Position numbers and translations under genes: made by a program
Notes under the pieces: generated by a model
The model's input: the letters and a program-made list of their open reading frames with translations, nothing else
Told to the model about the DNA's origin: nothing
The model's database searches: none
Shown here: one piece after another, positions 4,897 through 14,000 of the stretch
How positions within the stretch are numbered: position 1 is the first letter of the stretch
Layout of the letters: every line of letters starts with the position of its first letter
DNA from: a virus
Direction: 5' to 3' (one strand)
Virus record (IMG/VR): IMGVR_UViG_3300009285_003110
Location: 1-21,813 of that record
DNA length: 21,813 nucleotides

Positions 4897-5222
4897 TGGT
4901 GGTGACGGTATTGGCGGCGGCGTGGCGGGATGACTGTGTGTGCTCGCTGGTTGGGGGCGAGTATGTATACCCGTGTGGGTACCGGGTGCTGGAGGATGTG
5001 GCTGGGTTGAGGGCGACGGCGGCGAGAGTGCGGGAAGTGGCGGTGGAGCATGGGAGGCTGCATGAGGTTGGGAGTGGGGTTGAGAGGGTGGAGGTTATAG
5101 AGTTGCGGGTATGTAGGCATCGGCGGGTGGTGCGGGTGTGGGACGGGGATAATGGGGATGAGGTGCCTCCGTGGGTATGCATGGACTGCCAGGAGGAGTT
5201 ACCGATGGTGGAGACGGCGTGA
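4896..5222 (+). CDS. Cys/His-rich putative zinc-binding protein, 108 aa
   Basis: The ATG at 4896 shares its A with the previous TGA (TGATG), and AGGGGGTGGG lies upstream. The N-terminal part has three cysteines (C14, C16, C27). The centre is helical (LEDVAGLRATAARVREVAVEHGRLHEVGSG). The C-terminal part carries C73-x-H75, then 19 residues, then C95-x2-C98 (CMDC). The same CxH...CxDC pattern occurs in the following gene, so the two probably share a fold. The stop at 5220-5222 overlaps the next start. Confidence 0.6.
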   Translation: MVVTVLAAAWRDDCVCSLVGGEYVYPCGYRVLEDVAGLRATAARVREVAVEHGRLHEVGSGVERVEVIELRVCRHRRVVRVWDGDNGDEVPPWVCMDCQEELPMVETA

Positions 5223-5422
5223 TGAGTGACGGGCAGCTTGCGGATGCGAGGAAGCGGGCGGAGGAGGGGGACAGCACGGTGGGGCAGGAGGCAATGCTAA
5301 GGCTGGCGCAGGCGCGGTGTGCGCATGAGCGTACGTATGCGTTGTACGAGCCGGTTGCCGGCGGGCACAGTATTGTCTGCCAGGACTGTCAGTGTACGGT
5401 GGATACGCGGGTGACGTCGTGA
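5222..5422 (+). CDS. Cys/His zinc-finger-like protein, 66 aa
   Basis: The ATG shares its first base with the previous TGA. A charged N-terminal helix (LADARKRAEEGDSTVGQEAMLRLAQAR) leads into C33-x-H35, 17 residues, then C53-x2-C56 (CQDC) and C58. This repeats the CxH...CxDC layout of the upstream gene. The 3' end overlaps the GTG start of terL by four bases (GTGA), so terL translation is probably coupled to it. Confidence 0.6.
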   Translation: MSDGQLADARKRAEEGDSTVGQEAMLRLAQARCAHERTYALYEPVAGGHSIVCQDCQCTVDTRVTS

Positions 5423-6966
5423 AGGTGGGGCCGTTGGAGGAGTTGGAGGCGTTGCGGGGGAGTAATCCGCAGGCGGCTGCGCTGCTGGAGGCGTTGGCGG
5501 CGAATGTGGGGGTGTTGGAGGCGGAGGAGGCGAAGCAGGACTTTCGGGTGTTTCTGAGGCATGTGAAGGTGGTGGACCCGCCGCCGGAGGGGAAGGGGGT
5601 GCTGCGGTTTGTTCCGTGGCCGCACCTGATGGATTTGGCAGAGGCGCTGACGCACAACCGGCTGCTGGCGGTGCTGAAGGCGAGGCAGTTGGGGGTGTCG
5701 TGGTTGTTGGCGGCGTATGCGTTGTGGATGGCGCAGTACCACGAAGGGGCGGTGGTGTTATTGCTGTCGCGGAGTGAACCGGACGCATGGAAGTTGCTGG
5801 GGAAGTGTCGGACGATCTATCAGGAGTTGCCGGCGTCGTTGCGGGTGCCGCTGACGCGGGACACGAGTGGGGAGATGGTGTGGGAGGGGCATCATGCGAG
5901 CATCAGTGCGCTGGCCTCGACGCCTGATGCGGGGCGGTCGGTAACGGCGACGCTGGTGATACAGGACGAGGCGGACTTTCACGAGTATCTGGACGCGAAC
6001 TATACGGCGGTGAAGCCGACGGTGGATGCGGGTGGGCAATTGGTGCAGGCGAGCACGAGCAACAAGCTCAAGATGATGTCGCTGTTCAAGGGGTTGTATC
6101 GCGGGGTTCCTGGGAATGGGTTTACGAAGCGGTTCTATGGGTGGAGGGTGAGGCCAGGGCGTGATGATGCGTGGTACGAGAGGGTGAAGGGGAATGTGCC
6201 GGCGACGGAGAAGTTGTCGCCGGAGCAGTTCATGGAGCAAGAGTATCCCGGGACGGAGGAGGAGGCGCTTTCGCCGTCGCGGGCGCGTGGGTATTTTGAC
6301 AGGGATGCGTTGGTTGGCATGATAGAGGAGTGTGAGGAGCCGCGGTTGCTGTTGTTGGGAGGGTTGTTGATGGTGTGGCGGCAGCCGGTGGTAGGGCGGA
6401 AGTACGTGATGGGGGTGGACACGGCATGGGGGGTGCATGGGAGCGCGAATGCGGCGGTAGTGTTGGACTGGCAGACGGCGGAGCAAGTGGCGGAGTTGTA
6501 TGGGCGGCCCAGGCCGGACGAGATGGCGCTGGCGGTGAAGGAGTTGGGGGAACGGTACAATGATGCGTACCTGGTGATTGAGCGAGCTGGGCAGGGGCAG
6601 GAGAGGGACAGCGAGGCGGTGGTGGTGGTGGACAAGCTGGTTGAGATGGGGTATGGGAAGAGGATGTACCACCATGGGGTGAACTGGGAAAAGGAGGAGA
6701 AGCAGCGGGGGTGGCAGACGGATGTGAACACAAGGCCGATGATGTTGGGGGAATTGGAAGAGGCGGTGCGGTTGCGGGCCATCAGGCCGAGGAGTCGTGC
6801 TGCGGTGGGGGAGTTTTTGACGTTCATTCGGAATGAGAAGGGGAGGCCGGAGGCGGCTGAGGGGGCGCATGACGATTACGTCATGGCATGGGCGATGGCA
6901 TGGCAGGGGCGGAAGTACGCGCGGTTTAGCGTAGGCGGGACAAGTCGTCCGGTGTTCATACCGTAG
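5419..6966 (+). CDS. terL: Terminase large subunit (ATPase-nuclease)
   Basis: This is the packaging motor, which cuts concatemers and pumps DNA into the prohead through the portal. The start GTG at 5419 overlaps the upstream stop; a GTG at 5392 is also possible. The 515-residue length is usual. The ATPase domain shows an atypical Walker A, K87-ARQLGVS, and Walker B LVIQ-D183-E184. The RNase H-like nuclease domain follows, with D334 in YVMGVDTAWG, E388 in YLVIERAGQG and the late acidic pair D485-D486 in AHDDYVMAWA. All hallmark residues are present. The coding strand is extraordinarily G-rich, with TTG and GTG favoured, in contrast to the capsid genes. Confidence 0.93.
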   Translation: MKVGPLEELEALRGSNPQAAALLEALAANVGVLEAEEAKQDFRVFLRHVKVVDPPPEGKGVLRFVPWPHLMDLAEALTHNRLLAVLKARQLGVSWLLAAYALWMAQYHEGAVVLLLSRSEPDAWKLLGKCRTIYQELPASLRVPLTRDTSGEMVWEGHHASISALASTPDAGRSVTATLVIQDEADFHEYLDANYTAVKPTVDAGGQLVQASTSNKLKMMSLFKGLYRGVPGNGFTKRFYGWRVRPGRDDAWYERVKGNVPATEKLSPEQFMEQEYPGTEEEALSPSRARGYFDRDALVGMIEECEEPRLLLLGGLLMVWRQPVVGRKYVMGVDTAWGVHGSANAAVVLDWQTAEQVAELYGRPRPDEMALAVKELGERYNDAYLVIERAGQGQERDSEAVVVVDKLVEMGYGKRMYHHGVNWEKEEKQRGWQTDVNTRPMMLGELEEAVRLRAIRPRSRAAVGEFLTFIRNEKGRPEAAEGAHDDYVMAWAMAWQGRKYARFSVGGTSRPVFIP

Positions 6967-6975
6967 GAGGCAGCC

Positions 6976-8769
6976 GTGGCGGGAGCGGTGGCGAAGGAAC
7001 TGAAGACGATTGAGGAGTTGTTCTACAACTTGCCGCCGCCGAAGCAGCGGAGGCCGGACATGGGGTATGTGCGCAAGCGGAAGGACCAGTTGGCGATGCT
7101 GTGGGGAGAGGCGCACGCCCACTGGGACGTGGTGGACGCTTTTGTCAATGACGAGAACCCGCTGTGGGTCGAGATGCCCGAGTTGGTGAGGAAGGCGCGG
7201 GGGCCGGGGATCAAGCGGAGTGGGCGGGCGCGGCAGTTGCTGGATACTGCCGCGTCGGTGTTCTTGGCATCGGACCCGAAGGTGAGGCGGGAGCCGGTGG
7301 GCGAGGGCAAGACACACGACGCGAAGGCAGACGTGGTCGAGGACTTTGGCGCGGCATGGCTCAAGGACGTGGACCGCAAGGAGATGGAGGCGCCGTCGCA
7401 AACGATTAAGAAGCACCTGCTGCTCTACAACTACGCGGTGATGGAAGCTGTCACGCTGGAGACGAACGCGCAGGAGCGGCTGCCGGAGGCGGTGGAGAAC
7501 AGTCGTCCGAAGCGGCTGTTCAATCCCACGCGGATTGGGGCGCCGCACCCGCGGTCGGTGCTGATGGACCCGCGGCAGGCCATCGCGAAGGAAGCGGTTG
7601 TCCTGCTCAGGATGACGAGGGGGCAACTGGAGGACATTTCGTTGGAGTATGGGAGCCAGTACCTTGCGGGCGATGACCGGTACCTGGATGTGGAGGCGTG
7701 GGAATACTGGTCTGAGGACTGGCACCAGCTGTACGAGGCAGACAACGGCAAGGCCATCGTGGACGAGCGGAACCCGCACCTGTCGGTGCCGTTCGCGCAC
7801 CGTTTCGGGCCCCTGGGGATGGTCACGGGCGACACGCAGGATAGCCGGTGGCTGCGTCGGAAGTGCGTGGGCATCCTGGAGCCGGTCCTTGACTTGCTAA
7901 CGCAGTACGACGAGATTAGCTCGGCGGAACAGCACTACCTGCAAAAGGCGGCCTACCTCAAGCTTAGGGTGGACAACAAGGATGTGGCCGAAGCTGCGGA
8001 GGAGGCCACGGGGAACCTGGTGACGGGAGGGAAGGACGACTGGGGGTACATCGTCACTCCCGACCTGCCGGCGACGTTGGCGCGCATCAAGGAGGACATC
8101 GACCGGCGGATTGAGGAGAACACGTTCCCGAAGCACCTGGGCGGGTTCAGGCCGGAGGGGGTCACGACCGTCGGGCAGAACGCGCAGTTGAATGTGGCGG
8201 CTTCGAGGAAGTTCCAGCCCTTTCTGCGGGTGATGGAAGACCTGATGTCCATTGCGCTGGCGCGGGCGTTCAGGCTCATTATCACCTGGAATCATGCGGT
8301 GACGGTGGACGGCATCACGTTGAAGCCGGAGGACCTAGAGGGCGACGACAACGTGCGGGTGTCGTACCCGTACTTCGACGCACTGTTGGAGTTGGAGAAG
8401 CGGCAGGATGCCTATCTGCGGAAGGACAAGGGACTGCTGGACTTCGATGGGGTGCAGGAAGCTATCGGAGTGGAGAACCCCACGAAGATCAGGAAGGGCA
8501 TCTACCGCGACCTTCTGATGCAGCATCCGGCGTTGATTGAGCGTGGGGTGCGGCAGGTCGCGGAGGAGGACGGGCTGGCCGACATCATTGACGAGTGGAC
8601 GCGGAAGCAGCGGGCAGGGGCGCTCGTGGGGCCGCGCGGCGAACCCATCAGTTCTGGACAGGGTGGTGGCGGTGAGACGCCGCAGCGTCGGCAGCCTGTG
8701 GATATTGCTACGGCGAAGCCGCCGCAGCAGGGGATGGCGCAGGCTGCGGCGATGACGGGGGGTGCGTAG
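6976..8769 (+). CDS. Portal protein, 597 aa
   Basis: The GTG start at 6976 sits seven bases after AGGAGG, nine bases beyond terL. Position, length and general pattern fit a phage portal, the dodecameric ring at the DNA-entry vertex that binds terminase. Supporting segments are the helical N-terminus, a wing region with LVGP-like turns and strands around 180-270 (PHPRSVLMDPRQAIAKEAVVLL), and a long helix toward the C-terminal half (LARIKEDIDRRIEENTFPKHLGG, then FLRVMEDLMSIALARAF), as in the stem and crown of portals. The last 60 residues are Gly/Gln/Pro-rich and probably disordered. The call rests on context plus pattern; no unique active-site motif exists for this family. Confidence 0.85.
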   Translation: MAGAVAKELKTIEELFYNLPPPKQRRPDMGYVRKRKDQLAMLWGEAHAHWDVVDAFVNDENPLWVEMPELVRKARGPGIKRSGRARQLLDTAASVFLASDPKVRREPVGEGKTHDAKADVVEDFGAAWLKDVDRKEMEAPSQTIKKHLLLYNYAVMEAVTLETNAQERLPEAVENSRPKRLFNPTRIGAPHPRSVLMDPRQAIAKEAVVLLRMTRGQLEDISLEYGSQYLAGDDRYLDVEAWEYWSEDWHQLYEADNGKAIVDERNPHLSVPFAHRFGPLGMVTGDTQDSRWLRRKCVGILEPVLDLLTQYDEISSAEQHYLQKAAYLKLRVDNKDVAEAAEEATGNLVTGGKDDWGYIVTPDLPATLARIKEDIDRRIEENTFPKHLGGFRPEGVTTVGQNAQLNVAASRKFQPFLRVMEDLMSIALARAFRLIITWNHAVTVDGITLKPEDLEGDDNVRVSYPYFDALLELEKRQDAYLRKDKGLLDFDGVQEAIGVENPTKIRKGIYRDLLMQHPALIERGVRQVAEEDGLADIIDEWTRKQRAGALVGPRGEPISSGQGGGGETPQRRQPVDIATAKPPQQGMAQAAAMTGGA

Positions 8770-8771
8770 CC

Positions 8772-9011
8772 ATGGCGGACAGGCACTGGATGGACGAGGC
8801 GACAAGCGAGGCGATGGCGTTCTTCGGGGCGTTGCGCGAGGATGCAAAGAAGGCCATCGTGACGAAGGTGGGGATGGTGGAGTTGTCGGCGCGGGACTAT
8901 GACAACCGCGTTGCGCAGATGACGCCGGAACAGGTGCGGACTGCGTACGCGAAGGACCCGGACGCGGTGATGCAGTCCATAGGCCGCATGGTCGAGCGGC
9001 AGAAGGGGTAG
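8772..9011 (+). CDS. Small helical hypothetical protein, 79 aa
   Basis: The ATG at 8772 follows the portal stop by two bases and is preceded by GGGGGGTG. The product is predicted all-helical (WMDEATSEAMAFFGALREDAKKAIVTKVG and TPEQVRTAYAKDPDAVMQSIGRMVERQKG) and highly charged. No family is recognised. Its place between portal and a large virion-like protein suggests a head-associated role. Confidence 0.75.
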   Translation: MADRHWMDEATSEAMAFFGALREDAKKAIVTKVGMVELSARDYDNRVAQMTPEQVRTAYAKDPDAVMQSIGRMVERQKG

Positions 9012-9016
9012 GCGAC

Positions 9017-11026
9017 GTGACGACGGGGACTGATGCACCGCGTGGCGGCAAACTCGCCTTCCCCCTTGAGAAGTTCAGGGGGGAGAAGGGCGACTACCTC
9101 TATTATGAGGGGGCGTGGTACTACGCGCCGTCGCGGGGGACGTGGGAGAAGGTGACGGACGCCGACACGTTGACGGACCTGGAGGACACGAAGAAGTACG
9201 CGCCCGCCCTCATCTATGCGATGACAGACCTATGGGGCGAGGTGCTGTTCTTCGACCACGTGGTATCCCCCGAAGAACGTCAGCAGCAGATGGATGATGC
9301 CTTGCTGTTCGGGCCCCCGATTGTTGATGTGCCGCCTGTGCCGAATGCGTCCGACTTTGAGAACACGTATGGGACTCTCACCAAAGACGGGCGGGCAGCC
9401 TACAACGCTGCGGTAGCCGAGCGTGCCGTTGCGGTGGCCGCTGCCAATCGGCGGCGGAATTGGGAAGCGCAACAGAAGATTGTCGAAGAGCGCGGCAAGA
9501 GGGATGAAGAGGCACGCAAGACAGACCCGCAGGTCCCCATGCCAACCGAAGAACCGAAACCTGGGTTCCAGTGGGAATGGGACAAGTCCCAAAACCGCTG
9601 GTACGAGGAGCGAGCCCCTGTAGCCAAGGAGACCATCTCCGACTTCACCAAGTGGGATGATGCCGCTGCCGCCGCAGAGCGCATGGGGCCATGGGCCTAC
9701 GCCGTGCCCGACGGCAAGGGCGGCTTCACCATTGAGGTGGACGAGGCGCAGCGCCGGCAATCCATGGCGCCGCAGGAGCAACCGCGGCTGGCTTCCTTTG
9801 ATGACCGCATTATGGAGGCGTTCCAGCGCGGCGACTACGCCCAGGCCTACCAGATTGACCAGTTCCGCGACATGCTCGGTGCCGACCGCAACGCCATCGC
9901 CAACCAGGTGATGGGCTTCTACCTGGACAACGCCACAGCGGCACAGGTAGAGGAGTACATACGCAATCCGCCGCCGCTGTTGGCGCAGGCCATTCAGCAA
10001 TGGGCGAGTGCGCTAAACCCCATGGGCATGGTACCTGTAGGCCAGGTGATGCAGCAGAACGCCCAGGCGCCGTCATGGATGGAACTGGCGCAGATGTACG
10101 CTGCCGCTGGTGGGAAGGTGGAGTATGGGCCGGACGGGAAGAAGCTCGCGGAGCCCATCACTCGTGAGACCTTCCCGCAAGGGCCAGCGGGCATTCCTAG
10201 ACCCACCGGCGAGGACTTCACGCGCGGGAAGGTGTTCGAGCGTGCCCGCGCGGAGGGGATGACGGCAGAGGACTTCGCCATCAACCCCCAGACCGGCCAG
10301 GCCTACACCCCCAACTTCTCCACGCTCGACGAGAGCCGCGAGGGGGAGGCGCTTGACGCCTTCGCCCCGCTGGGCCAGCGGCGCCAGGACATCTACAACT
10401 TCGACCCCGGCGAAAACGGTCTCAGGGGCTTGCCGATGGACGAGCCTGCGCCGCCCACGCCGGGCCAGGGCGGGCGCACCGCAGCGGATGCCATGCAGAG
10501 CTTTCAGGCAGACCGGCAGTCCATCTACTCGCTCGACGAGACGGGCGCGCCAGGCCCCATCTCCACGCGGCCAGCGCAGCGCGACATCTATGCGCGCGAG
10601 GCCATGGACGAGCCCACGCCGCCCACGCCGGGCCAGGGCGGGCGCGATGTGTGGCGGAAGGAAACGAGCGGCCTGTGGACCCACGTGTCCGGGGATAACC
10701 CGTACACAACTCCGCCGGAGATGCAGGCCGACCCAGACTTCCGGAAGGCGCAGGGGTGGGACACGGTGGATACGTCCACCGAGGACTACCGGACTGACGT
10801 GGATGCGTACATGCGGCAGATGGACCTGGATAGGCCCACGGCAGAGCGCTACGCCCTGAGCAACCAGATGCAGAAGGCGCAGGAAGCGTCGCGGGCGGAG
10901 GAGCGGCGGCAGTCCATCTATGCTCAGCCTCCTGGCGCCGACGTTGCATCCATCCTTGGCCCCATTGCCAAGGCGAAGCGGGAACGCGAGTACAAGCCGC
11001 GGGTGCGGCGCGTCATCTACGGGTAG
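9017..11026 (+). CDS. Large low-complexity structural protein, 669 aa
   Basis: The GTG start lies at 9017 behind AAGGGGTAGG. Residues 20-100 are aromatic-rich (YLYYEGAWYYAP, then WGEVLFFDH). Residues 130-200 are helical and charged, with two Trp-rich patches (FQWEWDKSQNRWYEE). The central part (250-400) is Gln/Ala-rich helix. The C-terminal 220 residues are Pro/Gly-rich and contain a recurring R-x-x-IY motif (RRQDIY, DRQSIY, QRDIY, RRQSIY at about 457, 500, 522 and 632) and two copies of MDEP(A/T)PPTPGQGGR at 474 and 530. I recognise no family. The location between portal and the LPD38 protein suggests a virion or internal protein, perhaps an anchor built of short linear motifs. Confidence 0.75.
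   Translation: MTTGTDAPRGGKLAFPLEKFRGEKGDYLYYEGAWYYAPSRGTWEKVTDADTLTDLEDTKKYAPALIYAMTDLWGEVLFFDHVVSPEERQQQMDDALLFGPPIVDVPPVPNASDFENTYGTLTKDGRAAYNAAVAERAVAVAAANRRRNWEAQQKIVEERGKRDEEARKTDPQVPMPTEEPKPGFQWEWDKSQNRWYEERAPVAKETISDFTKWDDAAAAAERMGPWAYAVPDGKGGFTIEVDEAQRRQSMAPQEQPRLASFDDRIMEAFQRGDYAQAYQIDQFRDMLGADRNAIANQVMGFYLDNATAAQVEEYIRNPPPLLAQAIQQWASALNPMGMVPVGQVMQQNAQAPSWMELAQMYAAAGGKVEYGPDGKKLAEPITRETFPQGPAGIPRPTGEDFTRGKVFERARAEGMTAEDFAINPQTGQAYTPNFSTLDESREGEALDAFAPLGQRRQDIYNFDPGENGLRGLPMDEPAPPTPGQGGRTAADAMQSFQADRQSIYSLDETGAPGPISTRPAQRDIYAREAMDEPTPPTPGQGGRDVWRKETSGLWTHVSGDNPYTTPPEMQADPDFRKAQGWDTVDTSTEDYRTDVDAYMRQMDLDRPTAERYALSNQMQKAQEASRAEERRQSIYAQPPGADVASILGPIAKAKREREYKPRVRRVIYG
10436..10650 (+). 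repeat. Direct repeat coding PPTPGQGGR within the 669-aa gene
   Basis: Two copies 168 bp apart start at the ATG codons 10436 and 10604. They share a long identical stretch coding PPTPGQGGR, and differ in the Ala/Thr codon before it. The spacing is a multiple of three, as expected for an in-gene duplication. Confidence 0.8.
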
Positions 11027-11035
11027 GAGGCCACC

Positions 11036-14000
11036 GTGCCGGAACTGCCCATCGAGACCCCGACGCAGCGGCGTGCGAAGCGGCTTGGCCGCCTTCTCAT
11101 GCCCCCTGCCAACGCTGGCGCGAGCGGTGACCGCGGCCTCAAGGCCAAGGTCACGCCGTCGCCCCTGCTTGCACGCCCCATCCCGACGACGCAGCCGATA
11201 CCCGACAGGGGAGTTGTCACGCCGCAGCAGGAACAGGCGCTGGCGCGGCAGGCGCGACTTGCAGACCCGTCCAGCGCCTACTACGGCCAGCGTCTCCAGT
11301 CCCAGGGAGGGAACATCCCCGACGTTCCGAGAACGATAGGGACCGGCGCGGCGGCGATGAACCTCCTTGCGGGCAACCAGGCCATCACAGAAGAACTGGC
11401 CTCTATCGTCGGGCAACTCAATCCCGCACAGCGGCGACGTGCGGCAGAACTCCAGCGGGCAGGCGCATCGCGGGCGAATGCCATCGTGCAGGCATATCGG
11501 GAAACAGACTTGCCGTCGGCGAAGTTCAAGGTTGGCCCTCTGCGCCCGCAGGTGGGTGTCAAGGGTGCTTTGGAGTTGGTGACTGACCCGACGAACCTCC
11601 TCCCTGGCGGCTTGATTGGGGATGCAGCCAAGCCCCTGACCCGCGCAGCGGTGAGTGCGGGTGGGCGTGCTGCCAAGGCAATGCCACAGGTAGGCGAGGC
11701 TCTCCGGAATGCTGCCGTTGCTCCCGTAACGGGCGCGTTGCCCACAGGGGCGCGCGGACACCTTGGCGCACCCAAGGCCGGTGTGCGCGTGGCGGGCATC
11801 CCCAAGGTGGCTGGAGCGGCGGAGGCCAAGCAGCCGTGGGAGATGACGTACCAAGAACTGCGCCGGGTGATAACTCCAGAGGATAAGACAGAGGTAGCGC
11901 AAGCAGCCCCTGCGCTGCGGTCTTTGTTCCCTGAGTTCACCAATCTTGCCCCCGCAACTGGTAAGCAACCCTTACAAGTTGAGGTGCCGCGTGGACCCGC
12001 GACAGCGGGCGCTCAAGGCGTTCCTGCGGTACAGCCCACCGCTGGCGCTGTTCCCCCTCCTCGTGGGCGACCCTCCGTTGCCGCCGCCGGGCCTGTCAGT
12101 CCTGCGCCACAGCCTCCCGCTCAGCCAGGTCCAACCGTTCCTGTTCATCCGAGTCAACTGACACCCCAGGGTGCGGCTCAGACGGCTGGTTATCGGGCAG
12201 GCAGGTCTCAAAAGCCTCTTCCTGCACCGCCGCTACCGCCACTTTATGACAACTACCGCAAGCCACTCGCTACGTATACGGACGCCCTGTACCACGAGAC
12301 ATCACCAGAGTTGGCTTCGCGATGGTTCTTCACCAACACTGGTCAGAACAATTATTACTTTGCCAACACCGCCAACTTAGCACGTGGGCAGGGCGGGCAT
12401 GGAGTGATGCTGGAGCTAGACCCGGCAGGCATCATGGGGCAGGTCAACACGTCCAAGCCAGCATGGACGCTGGTTTGGCGGGCAGGCGAAGCAGAGTTCC
12501 TGGTGCGAGATGCAATGCTCCGGGAGTTCACGCAGAACATCCGCAGCGTGACGTTATCCAAGGACCTGCGCATGTCCAACGTGGACAGGCAGGTGTTGAA
12601 AAGAGCAGTAGCCGGATGGCCGGAGACTATCAATCCTGATGGCAGTATTACCTATGTTCGTCCCGCTCCACGTAGAGCCACCCCGTCCGCCGCTCAACCT
12701 CCCGCTCAGACGAGTGCTGTCGCTGCCCCCCCTCCGAGTCAACTGACACCCCCAGGCGCGGCAGCGGGCACCGCGCCTCCAGCTACCGGCGGTACCCTCC
12801 CACCGCCGGTAGCTTCCACCTTCTCTGGCGCTCGGCGCGTGAACATCGGGCGCGCGGGCGGCACTCCCACGGCTAGGCCCAAACCCACGGCGCCCTCTGC
12901 GGCTCCTGCACAGCCGCCAGCGCGTGTCCCTGTGTGGCAGCGCGGCAATGCGGGCGTTCCCCCTTCATCGCAGCCGCCTACGCCGCCGCGTGCCTCTGGC
13001 GCACAGGGGCTACCTCCGCCACCCACGGGCACCGTCCCTCCGTCTGGGCGCGTTCCCGGAGGCCCCAAAGCGCCGGGTCCTACGCCGCCACAGCCGCCGG
13101 ATTACGACTACGGCGTGCTGCGTAGGTCGCTCGAACCCGACCGCGACCCGCTGGTGCAGCGGGCCATGGACGAAATCCCGGTGCAACTCTACGACGCGAA
13201 CTATCCGTTGGTGAGCCTGTCGAAAGTGACGGGGGTTCCTGCTAAGGACCTGGCACAGGTGGTACCGGGTTCTGTGGGATGGGGACAAGAGATCGTTCGC
13301 CGCTACTTCAAGCCCGTCCTCAAGTCGGTGGGAAAGGACCTCCGCTTGCTTGAGGAGTACATGGTCCTCCAAGCTGAGAAGGACATCCTTGCTAACAACC
13401 CTGCCGCCAAGCTGCCTGGCGCTATGGCTGGACGCGGTGGCATCGACCGCGCCGAACGAACGCTGAGGGCGCGATTAGGGACGGCGCGGTTCCAGCGCAT
13501 TGAACAGGCAGCGGCGGAGTTGGCACGGCTGAACGACGAACAGGTGCTGCGCCCGCTGCTTGAGAACGGCATCATCTCGCGCGACCTGTACACCAATCTC
13601 AAGCGGACGCATCCGCACTACATCCCCCTCAACCGCGCCGACTTTGACGACCTGCTGGCGTACGGAACGCGCCCCGTGGCGAGCGTGACAAGCACCGGCA
13701 TCAAGCGGATGCTGGAGGGCGGAAGCACCCGCCTGCTGTCCAACCCGCTTGGGCGGCTGTTGTCGCAACCCATCACAGTACAGACCCGTATCGCTCGCAA
13801 CCGAGCGGCCAAGAGCATTGTGGAGGCCCTACGGGTGCGCGGGGAACAGACTGGGGTTGACCTCATTCGCTTCGTGGACGGGCCTGCGGAGAAGATGAAA
13901 GCCCTAGAGTTGGCGGCGCAGCGCAAGGGTAAAGACGTGTCGCGACCCGCTGAGCACTCCAAGCTCATGGACACCATCTCGTTCTACCAGGATGGCGAGA

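Noticed and set aside
4116-5120. 334-codon minus-strand frame opposite the Cys-rich cassette
   Set aside because: His/Pro/Thr-rich translation without a ribosome-binding site; the + strand frames have coupled starts and ordered Cys pairs.
5758-7800. 680-codon minus-strand open frame across terL and the portal gene
   Set aside because: Its translation is Arg/His/Pro/Leu-rich low complexity, it lies opposite two well-supported genes and it is a by-product of the G-rich coding strand.
10073-11968. 631-codon minus-strand open frame opposite the 669-aa gene and the giant gene
   Set aside because: It covers the junction of two supported + strand genes with good ribosome-binding sites, and its composition is typical antisense shadow.
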